From: Albimonas sp963816545 | GTDB taxonomy: Bacteria; Pseudomonadota; Alphaproteobacteria; Rhodobacterales; Rhodobacteraceae | NCBI GenBank assembly: GCA_963816545.1 | Contig: CAWFLE010000007.1 | Span: forward strand, 620,001-684,000 | DNA: 64,000 bases | Reading direction: 5' to 3' | Shown: positions 51,196 to 58,715 of the stretch, in pieces | Layout of the letters: each line of letters opens with the position of its first letter | Position numbering within the stretch: position 1 is the stretch's first letter | Program-made: the position numbers and the translations under genes | Notes under the pieces: model-generated | Told to the model about the DNA's origin: nothing | The model's database searches: none | Seen by the model: the letters and a program-made list of their open reading frames with translations, nothing else

Positions 51196-53961
51196 TCAGC
51201 CCTCGCCGCCAGCCGCCTTCTTCGGCGCCGCCTTCTTCGCAGCAGGCTTCTTGGCGGCCGTCTTCTTCGCCGCCGGCTTCTTGGCCGCCGCCTTCTTCGG
51301 CGCGGCCTTCTTCTTCCCGCCCTTGGCCGCCTTCTCCGCGATCAGCTCCAGCGCCTGCTCCACCGAGACATCCTCGGGCGTCACGTCCCTGGGGAGGGTC
51401 GCGTTCACCTTCTCCCACTTCACGTACGGGCCGTAGCGCCCGGCCATCACCGCGATCTCGCCGCCCTCGGGATGCTCGCCCAGAACCCGCAGCGGCTCGG
51501 CCGTCGCCCGCCCCGTCCGCGCCGCCTTCTCCGCGATCAGCGTCACCGCGCGGTTCAGCCCGATATCGAAGACCTCGGACCCGTCCTTGAGGTTCGCATA
51601 GATCGCCTTCGGGGCCTTCTTCTCCCCCTCCGCCTTCGGCGGCTGGTGCATCACATAGGGCCCGAACCGCCCGATCCCGGCCTCGATCTTCCCCCCCTCG
51701 GGGTGCTCGCCCACGTAGCGGGGCAGCGCCAGCAGATCGAGCGCCTTCTTCAGATCCACATCCGAAGGGCTCAGCCCCTTGGGCAGCGAGGACCGCTTCG
51801 GCTTCGCGTCCGACCCCTCCTCCTGCTCGCCCAGCTGCACATAGGGCCCGAACCGACCCGTGCGCAGCGTCACCGGCCGCCCCTCGTCGTCATGCCCCAG
51901 CAGCTTGCCGTCCGGGCCGATGGCGTCCTCGCCATCCTCGCCGCCCCCCAGCGGCCGGGTGTACCGGCACTCCGGATAGGCCGAGCAGCCGATGAACGCC
52001 CCCCCCGACCGCGCCGTCTTCAGCGACAGCCGCCCCTTCCCGCAATGCGGGCACAGCCGCGGGTCCGCGCCGTCGCCCGCATCCGGGAACAGGTGCGGCG
52101 ACAGCACGTCGGTGATGGTGTCCAGCACCTCGGTGATCCGCAGCTCCGAGGTGTCCTCGATCGCCGCATGGAAGTCCCGCCAGAAGTCCGAAAGCAGCTG
52201 CTTCCAGTCCATCTTGCCGTCCGAGACGACGTCGAGATCCTCCTCCAGCTTCGCCGTGAAGTCATAGGAGACGTAGCGCCTGAAATACCGCTCCAGGAAG
52301 ATGGTCACCAGCCGCCCCTTGTCCTCGGGGAACAGCCGGTTCTTGTCCTTCCTCACATATTCGCGGTCCTGGATGGTGGTGATGATCGAGGCGTAGGTGG
52401 AGGGCCGCCCGATCCCCAGCTCCTCCATCCGCTTGACCAGCGTGGCCTCGCTGAACCGCGGCGGCGGCTGGGTGTGGTGCTGCTGCGCCAGCACCGCGCC
52501 CTCGCCGGCCAGCAGCCCGCCGGCCTTGCGCTGCATCGTGGCCGGCGCCGCCGCGGGCGCATCCAGCAGCGCCTCGCCCGCCTCGCCGATCTTCGCGAAC
52601 TCCTCCCAGAAGGCGCCGGCGTCCAGCGTCACCGTCTCCCCCTCGGACAGGGCGGGCAGCCGGCCCCCCTCCTCGTCCTCCGGCTCGTCCCGGCCTTCCT
52701 CGTAGATCTTGAGAAACCCGTCGAACTTCACCACCTGACCCGTTGCGCGCAAACTGATTTCGCCGTCCTTCGACCGGATCTCGGCCGTGGTGCGCTCCAG
52801 CCGCGCCGCCTCCATCTGGGAGGCCAGCGTCCGCTTCCAGATCAGGTCGTAGAGCCGCTGCTCATCCCCGCCCATATCCGACAAAGCGCGCGCATCCCGG
52901 GACATCTCGGTCGGCCGGATGCATTCATGCGCTTCCTGAGCGTTCTTCGCCTTGTTCTTGTAGAACCTCGGTTTCTCGGGAACGTACTCCTCCCCGAACC
53001 GCGCCTTGATCGCCCCCCGCGCGGCCTGCACCGCCTCCGGCGCCATGTCGATCCCGTCGGTCCGCATGTAGGTGATGTGCCCGGCCTCATAGAGCCGCTG
53101 CGCCGCCCGCATCGCCTGCTGCGCGCCCATCCCGAACTTGCGGCTCGCCTCCTGCTGAAGCGTCGAGGTCATGAACGGCGGAGACGGATTGCGCGTCGCC
53201 GGCTTCGCCTCCACGGAAGCGACCGTCAGCTCCGCGCCCCGAGACGCCACCGCCCCCGCCGCCAACTCGGCGGACGTCGCGTTCTCAAGCGTATACCGCT
53301 CGATCCTGCGACCGGACATCTCCACCAGCCGCGCCTCGAACCCCGCCTTTCGCGGCGAAACCAGCCCCGCGCGCACGGACCAGTATTCCCGCGCCCGGAA
53401 GGCCTCGATCTCCATCTCCCGCTCGACGATCAGGCGCAGCGCCACCGACTGCACCCGCCCCGCCGACTTCGCCCCCGGCAGCTTGCGCCACAGCACGGGC
53501 GAGAGGTTGAACCCCACCAGGTAGTCCAGCGCCCGGCGCGCGAGGTAGGCCTGCACCAGCTCCATGTCGATCTCGCGCGGCGCGGCCATCGCCGCCTCCA
53601 CCGCCGACTTGGTGATCGCGTTGAACGCCACCCGCTTGACCGGGGTGTCCTTCTTGATGGCCCGGCGCTTCAGCAGCGCCTCCTGAAGGTGCCACGAGAT
53701 CGCCTCCCCCTCCCGGTCGGGGTCGGTGGCGAGGATCAGCGAGGGGTCGTCGGCCAGCGCCTCCGCGATGGCGCGCACATGCTTGGCGGCCTTGGCGTCC
53801 ACCTCCCACAGCATCTCGAAGTCGTTGGCGGTGTCCACGGACCCGTCCTTGGGGGGCAGGTCGCGCACGTGGCCGTAGCTCGCGAGGACGGTGAAATCCT
53901 TGCCGAGATACTTGTTGATGGTCTTGGCCTTGGCCGGGGACTCGACGACGACGACGGCCAT
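51196..53961 (-). CDS. topA: DNA topoisomerase I (type IA)
   Basis: Relaxes negative supercoils through a 5'-phosphotyrosine intermediate. 921 residues. Seen: Toprim start VVVVESPAKAKTINKYLGKD, ATDPDREGEAISWHL (acidic metal site), the active-site Tyr in GHITYMRTDGIDM, and PTEMSRDARAL. A four-Cys zinc motif (CPHCGKGRL...CSAYPEC) follows, then three TopA C-terminal repeats marked by FGPYVQLGE, FGPYVMHQ and YGPYVKWEKV. The tail is an Ala/Lys/Pro-rich basic run of about 40 residues (KKAAPKKAAAKKPAAKK...), likely a DNA-binding extension. ATG 53961 was chosen; the upstream frame to 54438 is not homologous. Confidence 0.96.
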   Translation of the reverse strand: MAVVVVESPAKAKTINKYLGKDFTVLASYGHVRDLPPKDGSVDTANDFEMLWEVDAKAAKHVRAIAEALADDPSLILATDPDREGEAISWHLQEALLKRRAIKKDTPVKRVAFNAITKSAVEAAMAAPREIDMELVQAYLARRALDYLVGFNLSPVLWRKLPGAKSAGRVQSVALRLIVEREMEIEAFRAREYWSVRAGLVSPRKAGFEARLVEMSGRRIERYTLENATSAELAAGAVASRGAELTVASVEAKPATRNPSPPFMTSTLQQEASRKFGMGAQQAMRAAQRLYEAGHITYMRTDGIDMAPEAVQAARGAIKARFGEEYVPEKPRFYKNKAKNAQEAHECIRPTEMSRDARALSDMGGDEQRLYDLIWKRTLASQMEAARLERTTAEIRSKDGEISLRATGQVVKFDGFLKIYEEGRDEPEDEEGGRLPALSEGETVTLDAGAFWEEFAKIGEAGEALLDAPAAAPATMQRKAGGLLAGEGAVLAQQHHTQPPPRFSEATLVKRMEELGIGRPSTYASIITTIQDREYVRKDKNRLFPEDKGRLVTIFLERYFRRYVSYDFTAKLEEDLDVVSDGKMDWKQLLSDFWRDFHAAIEDTSELRITEVLDTITDVLSPHLFPDAGDGADPRLCPHCGKGRLSLKTARSGGAFIGCSAYPECRYTRPLGGGEDGEDAIGPDGKLLGHDDEGRPVTLRTGRFGPYVQLGEQEEGSDAKPKRSSLPKGLSPSDVDLKKALDLLALPRYVGEHPEGGKIEAGIGRFGPYVMHQPPKAEGEKKAPKAIYANLKDGSEVFDIGLNRAVTLIAEKAARTGRATAEPLRVLGEHPEGGEIAVMAGRYGPYVKWEKVNATLPRDVTPEDVSVEQALELIAEKAAKGGKKKAAPKKAAAKKPAAKKTAAKKPAAKKAAPKKAAGGEG

Positions 53962-54068
53962 GCGGGCGTTTCTCCTGCTGCCGGGCGGAACGGTCGGGGA
54001 CCATGTGAGGGCCGGATGCGGCTTGTCAATCGGGCCGCCGGCCCTCGCGGGCGCGCGTTGGACGGCGG

Positions 54069-54584
54069 TCAATAAGGCGCGAGCACCGCGATCCGGTCCC
54101 AGGATCGCCAGGCTAGCACCGTCACGGCGAAGGCCACGGCGAGCAGGCCCCCGAAGCGATTCGCCTGCCTCCGGCGGAACATCGCCTCCAGCAGGATCTC
54201 GGGCGCGACGCGGTCCAGCAGGGGGGCGGCGCGCACCGCCTCCCCCAGCGTGACCGCCAGCATCGCCGCCGCGGGCGCCGCCAGCAGGAACAGCCCGAGG
54301 CCCAGCTCGCTGCCGCCCAGCAGACCCCACACCGCCAGCGTCGCCAGCAGGAAGCCCCCCAGCGCCGCCCCGACGGCGCCCGAGCGATGCACGCCCGCAG
54401 CCTCCCGCATCAGCGCCCGGCGCGCCAGCCGGTCGCACAGCTCGGCGTCCTCGCCGCCGTGGCGGGCGGCCCGGCGCATCACGTCGTAGGGCACGCCATG
54501 GGTGAAATGCGTCATCCCGGACCAGAAGCAGGCCGTCAGCAGCCAGTACCAGACCGAGAAGAAGGCGGTCGTGTCGAAGAGCAT
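54069..54584 (-). CDS. Integral membrane protein, 'component of SufBCD complex'-like
   Basis: A 171-residue protein with four hydrophobic segments: FFSVWYWLLTACFWSGMTHF (which runs into HGVPYDVMRRAARHGGED), ALGGFLLATLAVWGLL, LFLLAAPAAAMLAVTL and FGGLLAVAFAVTVLAW. From memory, the segment THFTHGVPYDVMRRAARHGG matches a Rhodobacterales family labelled 'component of SufBCD complex'. That label is old and not supported by anything here, as no suf genes are near. ATG 54584 starts MLFDTTAFF. It is divergent from hemB. Confidence 0.7.
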   Translation of the reverse strand: MLFDTTAFFSVWYWLLTACFWSGMTHFTHGVPYDVMRRAARHGGEDAELCDRLARRALMREAAGVHRSGAVGAALGGFLLATLAVWGLLGGSELGLGLFLLAAPAAAMLAVTLGEAVRAAPLLDRVAPEILLEAMFRRRQANRFGGLLAVAFAVTVLAWRSWDRIAVLAPY

Positions 54585-54720
54585 CGCGGTCCGCCTCCCT
54601 GCCCGGCCTCGTGTCCGCGCCCGTTTATGTCGGGGATTCGCGCCCTTCGCCACCCGCAGGCGCTTGCCGAGCCCGCGCCGCGGTGGCATGGCGGAAGCGA
54701 CAAGACCGGAGGATCCGCCC

Positions 54721-55722
54721 ATGACCGCCCGCCTCGCGCCCTTCCCCTTCTCGCGCCCCCGCCGCCTGCGCCGGGCCGGCTGGATCCGCGATCTGGTGCG
54801 CGAGACGCGCCTGCGGCCCGAGGACCTGATCTGGCCCATGTTCGTCATGGACGGCGAGGACGCGGCGCAGCCCATCCCCTCGATGCCCGGCGTCAGCCGC
54901 CTGACGGTGGACCGGGTGGTGGAGGAGGCCAGGCGCGCCTTCGATCTCGGCATCCCCTGCGTGGCGCTGTTCCCCTACACGGAGGCCTCGGTCAAGAGCC
55001 CGGGCGCCGAGGAGGCCTGGAACCCCGGCAACCTCGTGAACACCGCCACGCGCGCGATCAAGCGGGCGGTTCCGGGCCTCGGGGTGATGCTGGACGTGGC
55101 GCTCGACCCCTACAACTCCGACGGCCATGACGGGATCGTCCGCGACGGGATCATCCTGAACGACGAGACGCTGCTGGCGCTGGAGAAGCAGGCGCTGGCC
55201 CAGGCGGAGGCGGGGTGCGACATCCTCGGGCCCTCGGACATGATGGACGGGCGGATCGGGGTGATCCGGCGGGCGCTGGAGGAGAACGAATACCAGGACG
55301 CGCTGATCATGTCCTACGCGGCCAAGTACGCCTCGGCGTTCTACGGCCCGTTCCGGGACGCGGTGGGGGCCACCGGCGCGCTGAAGGGCGACAAGAAGAC
55401 CTACCAGATGGACTACGGCAACACCGACGAGGCGCTGCGCGAGGTGGCCGCGGACCTCGAGGAAGGCGCCGACATGGTCATGGTGAAGCCCGGGATGCCG
55501 TATCTGGACGTCTGCGCCAGGGTGAAGCGGGAGTTCGGCGTGCCGACCTTCGCCTATCAGGTGTCGGGCGAGTACGCGATGCTGGCCGGCGCCATCGCCA
55601 ACGGCTGGATCGACGGGGACCGGGTGATCCTGGAGAGCCTCGGCGGCTTCAAGCGGGCGGGCTGCGACGGGATCCTGACCTATTTCGCGGCGCAGGCGGC
55701 GGAGCTTCTCGCCTCCGCCTGA
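54721..55722 (+). CDS. hemB: Delta-aminolevulinic acid dehydratase (porphobilinogen synthase)
   Basis: Condenses two 5-aminolevulinate to porphobilinogen for haem, chlorophyll and cobalamin synthesis. 333 residues. Seen: RDLVRETRLRPEDLIWPMFV, the two Schiff-base lysines in SYAAKYASAFYGPFRDA and MVMVKPGMPYLDV, and YQVSGEYAMLAGA. The region that holds zinc-binding Cys in other HemB proteins reads DVALDPYNSDGHDGI here, with Ala and Asp instead of Cys, the Rhodobacter-like variant without the active-site zinc. ATG 54721 is preceded by GGAGGA. Confidence 0.96.
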   Translation: MTARLAPFPFSRPRRLRRAGWIRDLVRETRLRPEDLIWPMFVMDGEDAAQPIPSMPGVSRLTVDRVVEEARRAFDLGIPCVALFPYTEASVKSPGAEEAWNPGNLVNTATRAIKRAVPGLGVMLDVALDPYNSDGHDGIVRDGIILNDETLLALEKQALAQAEAGCDILGPSDMMDGRIGVIRRALEENEYQDALIMSYAAKYASAFYGPFRDAVGATGALKGDKKTYQMDYGNTDEALREVAADLEEGADMVMVKPGMPYLDVCARVKREFGVPTFAYQVSGEYAMLAGAIANGWIDGDRVILESLGGFKRAGCDGILTYFAAQAAELLASA

Positions 55723-55781
55723 CGCTTGCCGGCGGGGGGCGGCGGCATATCCTTCGGACGAGTGTCGAGGGAGGGTCCGCC

Positions 55782-56822
55782 ATGCGCGCCGTCGATGTCC
55801 TGAAGTCCCCGCTCTACGCGGCCGAGCTGCTCACCGGCGCGAAGTCCTTCGTGGACAACCCGATCCTCGGCTCCCGCGCGCTGAACGAGCGGGGGCTCCA
55901 CGTGCGCCGGATCGAGATGGCCGAGCGGATGGCCGACGCCCGCCGCCGGCGCCTGCGCCTGCGCCCGCTGATCGCGGAAGCCGACGCCGCCGCCTATGAC
56001 CGCGACGGCTTCATCGTGCGGGAGAATTTCCTGCCGTCGGAGGATTTCCGCCGCCTCGCCGACGAGGTGGAGGGGACCGCCTTCCCCGCCACCGAGATGA
56101 AGCAGGGCAATGCCGTCACCCGCTTCATCCCGCTGGGCCCGAAGGCGCTGGGGCGGGCGCCGCGTCTGGCGCAGGTGGCGCGGGGGGAGGCGTTCATGAA
56201 CCTCCTGCGCTACGTGGCTTCGGCGCAGGGGGAGCCGGTGCTCTACCTCCACGCGGTCATCACCGATCCGGGACGCGGCAAGCCGGACCCGCAGACGGCC
56301 TTTCACGCCGACACCTTCCACGCGACCGCCAAGGCCTGGCTGTTCCTGCGCGACGTGGCGCTGGAGGAGGGGCCGTTCAGCTTCGTCCCCGGCTCCCACC
56401 GCCTGACGCCCGGGCGGGTCGCGTGGGAGCGGGCCGAGAGCCTGACCGCCGCCGACAGTCCCAACCGCCTGCACGGGCGCGGGTCCTTCCGGGCGACGGC
56501 GGAGCAGCTTCAGGAGATGGGCTATCCGCCGCCCCGGACCTTCGAGGTTCCGGCCAACACGCTGGTCGTGGCCGACACCCACGGCTTCCACGCGCGGGCG
56601 CCGAGCCTGCGGCCCTCCACCCGCGTGGCGCTCTACGGCTCGCTCAGGCGCAATCCGTTCCTGCCCTGGACCGGGGGGGACCTTTGGTCGGCGCCGGGGC
56701 TGAAGGGGCGGAGGGCGGACGCCTTCCACGCCTTCCTGGACCTGCGGGAGCGGGCGACGGGCCGGAAGTCTCCGCAGCCTTGGGTCGGCGAGGTGCGGCC
56801 GGGAGATCCTGCGCGGCGGTGA
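55782..56822 (+). CDS. Phytanoyl-CoA dioxygenase (PhyH) family protein
   Basis: A 346-residue Fe(II)/2-oxoglutarate-type oxygenase. Seen: YDRDGFIVRENFLPSEDFRR (PhyH N-terminal pattern), the metal HxD in TAFHADTFHATAKAWLFL, DVALEEGPFSFVPGSHRLTP, and the distal His in VVADTHGFHARAPSLRPSTR followed by the 2-oxoglutarate-binding Arg. All required residues appear present. The substrate is unknown; family members hydroxylate lipids, ectoine and many secondary metabolites. ATG 55782 follows GAGGGAGG, 59 bp after hemB. Confidence 0.87.
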   Translation: MRAVDVLKSPLYAAELLTGAKSFVDNPILGSRALNERGLHVRRIEMAERMADARRRRLRLRPLIAEADAAAYDRDGFIVRENFLPSEDFRRLADEVEGTAFPATEMKQGNAVTRFIPLGPKALGRAPRLAQVARGEAFMNLLRYVASAQGEPVLYLHAVITDPGRGKPDPQTAFHADTFHATAKAWLFLRDVALEEGPFSFVPGSHRLTPGRVAWERAESLTAADSPNRLHGRGSFRATAEQLQEMGYPPPRTFEVPANTLVVADTHGFHARAPSLRPSTRVALYGSLRRNPFLPWTGGDLWSAPGLKGRRADAFHAFLDLRERATGRKSPQPWVGEVRPGDPARR

Positions 56823-56827
56823 CGGGC

Positions 56828-56842
56828 GTTTCGCAGCGAAAC
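56828..56842. repeat. Palindromic GTTTCGCAGCGAAAC element
   Basis: Exact match to the GTTTCGC-N-GCGAAAC family, 5 bp past the PhyH-like stop and about 150 bp upstream of the SYLF gene start. Confidence 0.7.
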
Positions 56843-56979
56843 AACATGGGCGGAGTGTGGAATTACGCGGCGGCTCGCCCTCGTGGCGCCGCGATCCCGG
56901 GACAGGGTGGGCCCAAGCGTGTAGGATGAGATCGAACGAGCGCCGGACGAAGCCGGCGCCGAGGCGAAGGAGCAGTCCC

Positions 56980-57588
56980 ATGACCCGACCGACCCGGCCG
57001 TCCGCCCCGCCGGACCCCGCCCGCCGCCGCCTGCTGGCCGCGGGCCTCGCCGCCGCCCCCCTGCTGGCGCTGCCGCTCGCGCTGCCCGGCTGCGCCCGCG
57101 CCTCCGAGAGCCGGGAGGTCATCGACCTCAAGGTCCGGCACGCGCTGGAGCGGCTCTACTCCAGCGTGCCCGGCGCGCGGGAGCTGATGAGCCGCGCCAA
57201 GGGCGTGCTCGTGGTTCCCGGCATCACCAAGGCCGGGCTGCTGGTCGGGGGCATGTACGGCGAGGGCTCGCTTTCGGTGAACGGGAGCGTGGTGGGCTAC
57301 TACTCGGTCGGGGGGGCGAGCTTCGGGCTCCAGATCGGGGCGCAGAAGTTCGACCAGGCGCTGTTCTTCATGACCACCGCGGCGCTGGAGAAGTTCCGGC
57401 GGTCCACGGGGTGGGAGCTGGGCGCGGACGCCGAGATCACCACGCCGGAGGACGCGCTGGCGACGGGGTTCTCCACCACCACCGCGCAGGCGCCGGTGAT
57501 TTCGGTGACCTTCGGCCAGGAGGGACTGATGGCGGGGGTGAGCCTGGAGGGCGCGAAGTACACGCGGATCGGCGGGCCCGGAAGCTGA
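56980..57588 (+). CDS. Lipid-binding SYLF/YSC84 domain lipoprotein
   Basis: A 202-residue probable lipoprotein. An Arg-rich N terminus, the hydrophobic stretch LLAAGLAAAPLLALPLALPG and the lipobox LPGC (Cys about 36) indicate export and lipid anchoring. The mature part is one SYLF domain: SRAKGVLVVPGITKAGLLVG, MYGEGSLSVNGSVVGYYSVG, GASFGLQIGAQKFDQALFFM and the final EGLMAGVSLEGAKYTRI. The family binds membranes in eukaryotes; bacterial members are envelope proteins of unclear role. ATG 56980 lies 9 bp after AAGGAG. Confidence 0.9.
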   Translation: MTRPTRPSAPPDPARRRLLAAGLAAAPLLALPLALPGCARASESREVIDLKVRHALERLYSSVPGARELMSRAKGVLVVPGITKAGLLVGGMYGEGSLSVNGSVVGYYSVGGASFGLQIGAQKFDQALFFMTTAALEKFRRSTGWELGADAEITTPEDALATGFSTTTAQAPVISVTFGQEGLMAGVSLEGAKYTRIGGPGS

Positions 57589-57610
57589 CGGCCGGGCCCC
57601 GGGCGGGGCT

Positions 57611-57680
57611 GGCCGCGCCGGCGCGCGAGCGCGCCGCTCCGCGCACGGCGCGGAGGCGCGCCGCAGGCGCGCGCGCGGCC
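57611..57680. repeat. Perfect 70-bp cloverleaf (four-way junction) element, copy 2
   Basis: Outer stem GGCCGCGC (57611-57618) / GCGCGGCC (57673-57680). Three hairpins fill the interior with no unpaired junction base: CGGCGCGC-GA-GCGCGCCG (57619-57636), CTCCGCGC-ACG-GCGCGGAG (57637-57655) and GCGCGCC-GCA-GGCGCGC (57656-57672). It starts 23 nt after the SYLF stop, the same distance as copy 1 (36534-36601) from the mtaB stop. The primary sequences differ, but the plan and size match. 57681-57797 shows no gene. Confidence 0.75.
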
Positions 57681-57797
57681 TTCGCGCAGCGGTCGGAGGG
57701 GCGCGCCGGGTCCGGGCGCGACGGTCGGAAGGCGTGCGGCGGCGCCGCCCAATGACCGGAGGACGACGGGGGGTGCGCGGGCGCAGGCCGCTTTCGG

Positions 57798-58661
57798 TCA
57801 GGTCAGGCGGCGGATGAGGCTGGAGGTGTCCCAGCGCCCGCCGCCCATCTGCTGGATCTGCGCGTAGAACTGGTCCACCAGCGCGGCGACGGGAAGCGAG
57901 GCGCCGTTCTCGCGCGCCTCGGCGAGGCAGATGCTCAGGTCCTTGCGCATCCAGTCCACCGCGAAGCCGAACTCGAACTCGTCCGCGAGCATGGTCTTGT
58001 GGCGGTTCTCCATCTGCCAGGAGCCCGCGGCGCCCTTGGAGATCACGTCCACCACCGCCTCTCCGTCGAGGCCCGCCTTCTGCGCGAAGGCCAGCGCCTC
58101 CGACAGGCCCTGCACGAGCCCGGCGATGCAGATCTGGTTGACCATCTTGGTGAGCTGACCGGAGCCCGAGGGGCCGAGCAGGCGGCAGGAGCGGGCGAAA
58201 GCGGCGATCACCGGCTCGGCCTTCGTGTAATCCGCCTCGTCGCCGCCGCACATCACCGTGAGCACGCCGTTCTCGGCGCCCGCCTGCCCGCCCGAGACGG
58301 GAGCGTCGATGAAGCCCGCGCCGTGCTCGGCCGCGTGGGCGTGAAGCTCCCGCGCGATGCCGGCGGAGGCGGTGGTGTTGTCGATGAAGATCGCGCCGGG
58401 GTGCAGGCCCTCGAACGCGCCGCCGGCGCCGAGGGTCACTTCGCGCAGGTCTTCGTCGTTGCCCACGCAGGAGAAGACGAACTCGGCCCCGTCCACCGCG
58501 CCGGCGGGGGAGGCGGCCATCCTGCCGCCATGCGTCTCGACCCATTTCTCCGCCTTGGCGTGGGTGCGGTTCCAGACCGTGACCTCGTGCCCCTTGGCCT
58601 GGAGGTGGCCGGCCATGGGGAAGCCCATGACGCCGAGGCCGATGAACGCGCATTTCGCCAT
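57798..58661 (-). CDS. 3-hydroxyisobutyrate dehydrogenase-like NAD-dependent beta-hydroxyacid dehydrogenase
   Basis: A 287-residue two-domain enzyme. Seen: Rossmann start CAFIGLGVMGFPMAGHLQAK with VTVWNRT (NADP-favouring Asn-Arg), the substrate loop DAPVSGGQAGAENGVLTVMC, the catalytic Lys in GSGQLTKMVNQICIAGLVQG, and the C-terminal KDLSICLAEARENGASLPVA. This matches HIBADH/tartronate semialdehyde reductase types; the VWNRT turn is more usual in glyoxylate or succinic semialdehyde reductase-like members. No valine-degradation genes are adjacent, so I do not assign mmsB. It is divergent from the penicillin acylase gene. Confidence 0.87.
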   Translation of the reverse strand: MAKCAFIGLGVMGFPMAGHLQAKGHEVTVWNRTHAKAEKWVETHGGRMAASPAGAVDGAEFVFSCVGNDEDLREVTLGAGGAFEGLHPGAIFIDNTTASAGIARELHAHAAEHGAGFIDAPVSGGQAGAENGVLTVMCGGDEADYTKAEPVIAAFARSCRLLGPSGSGQLTKMVNQICIAGLVQGLSEALAFAQKAGLDGEAVVDVISKGAAGSWQMENRHKTMLADEFEFGFAVDWMRKDLSICLAEARENGASLPVAALVDQFYAQIQQMGGGRWDTSSLIRRLT

Positions 58662-58715
58662 GTCGTGATCCTTCGAGAGCCGGCCGGTTGCTGGGCTGGA
58701 AACTGACGGCCGGGG

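Noticed and set aside
51196..51330. Lys/Ala/Pro repeats at the topA 3' end as a separate repeat element or histone-like gene
   Set aside because: They are in frame with topA, and basic Ala/Lys tails are common at the C terminus of high-GC bacterial topoisomerase I.
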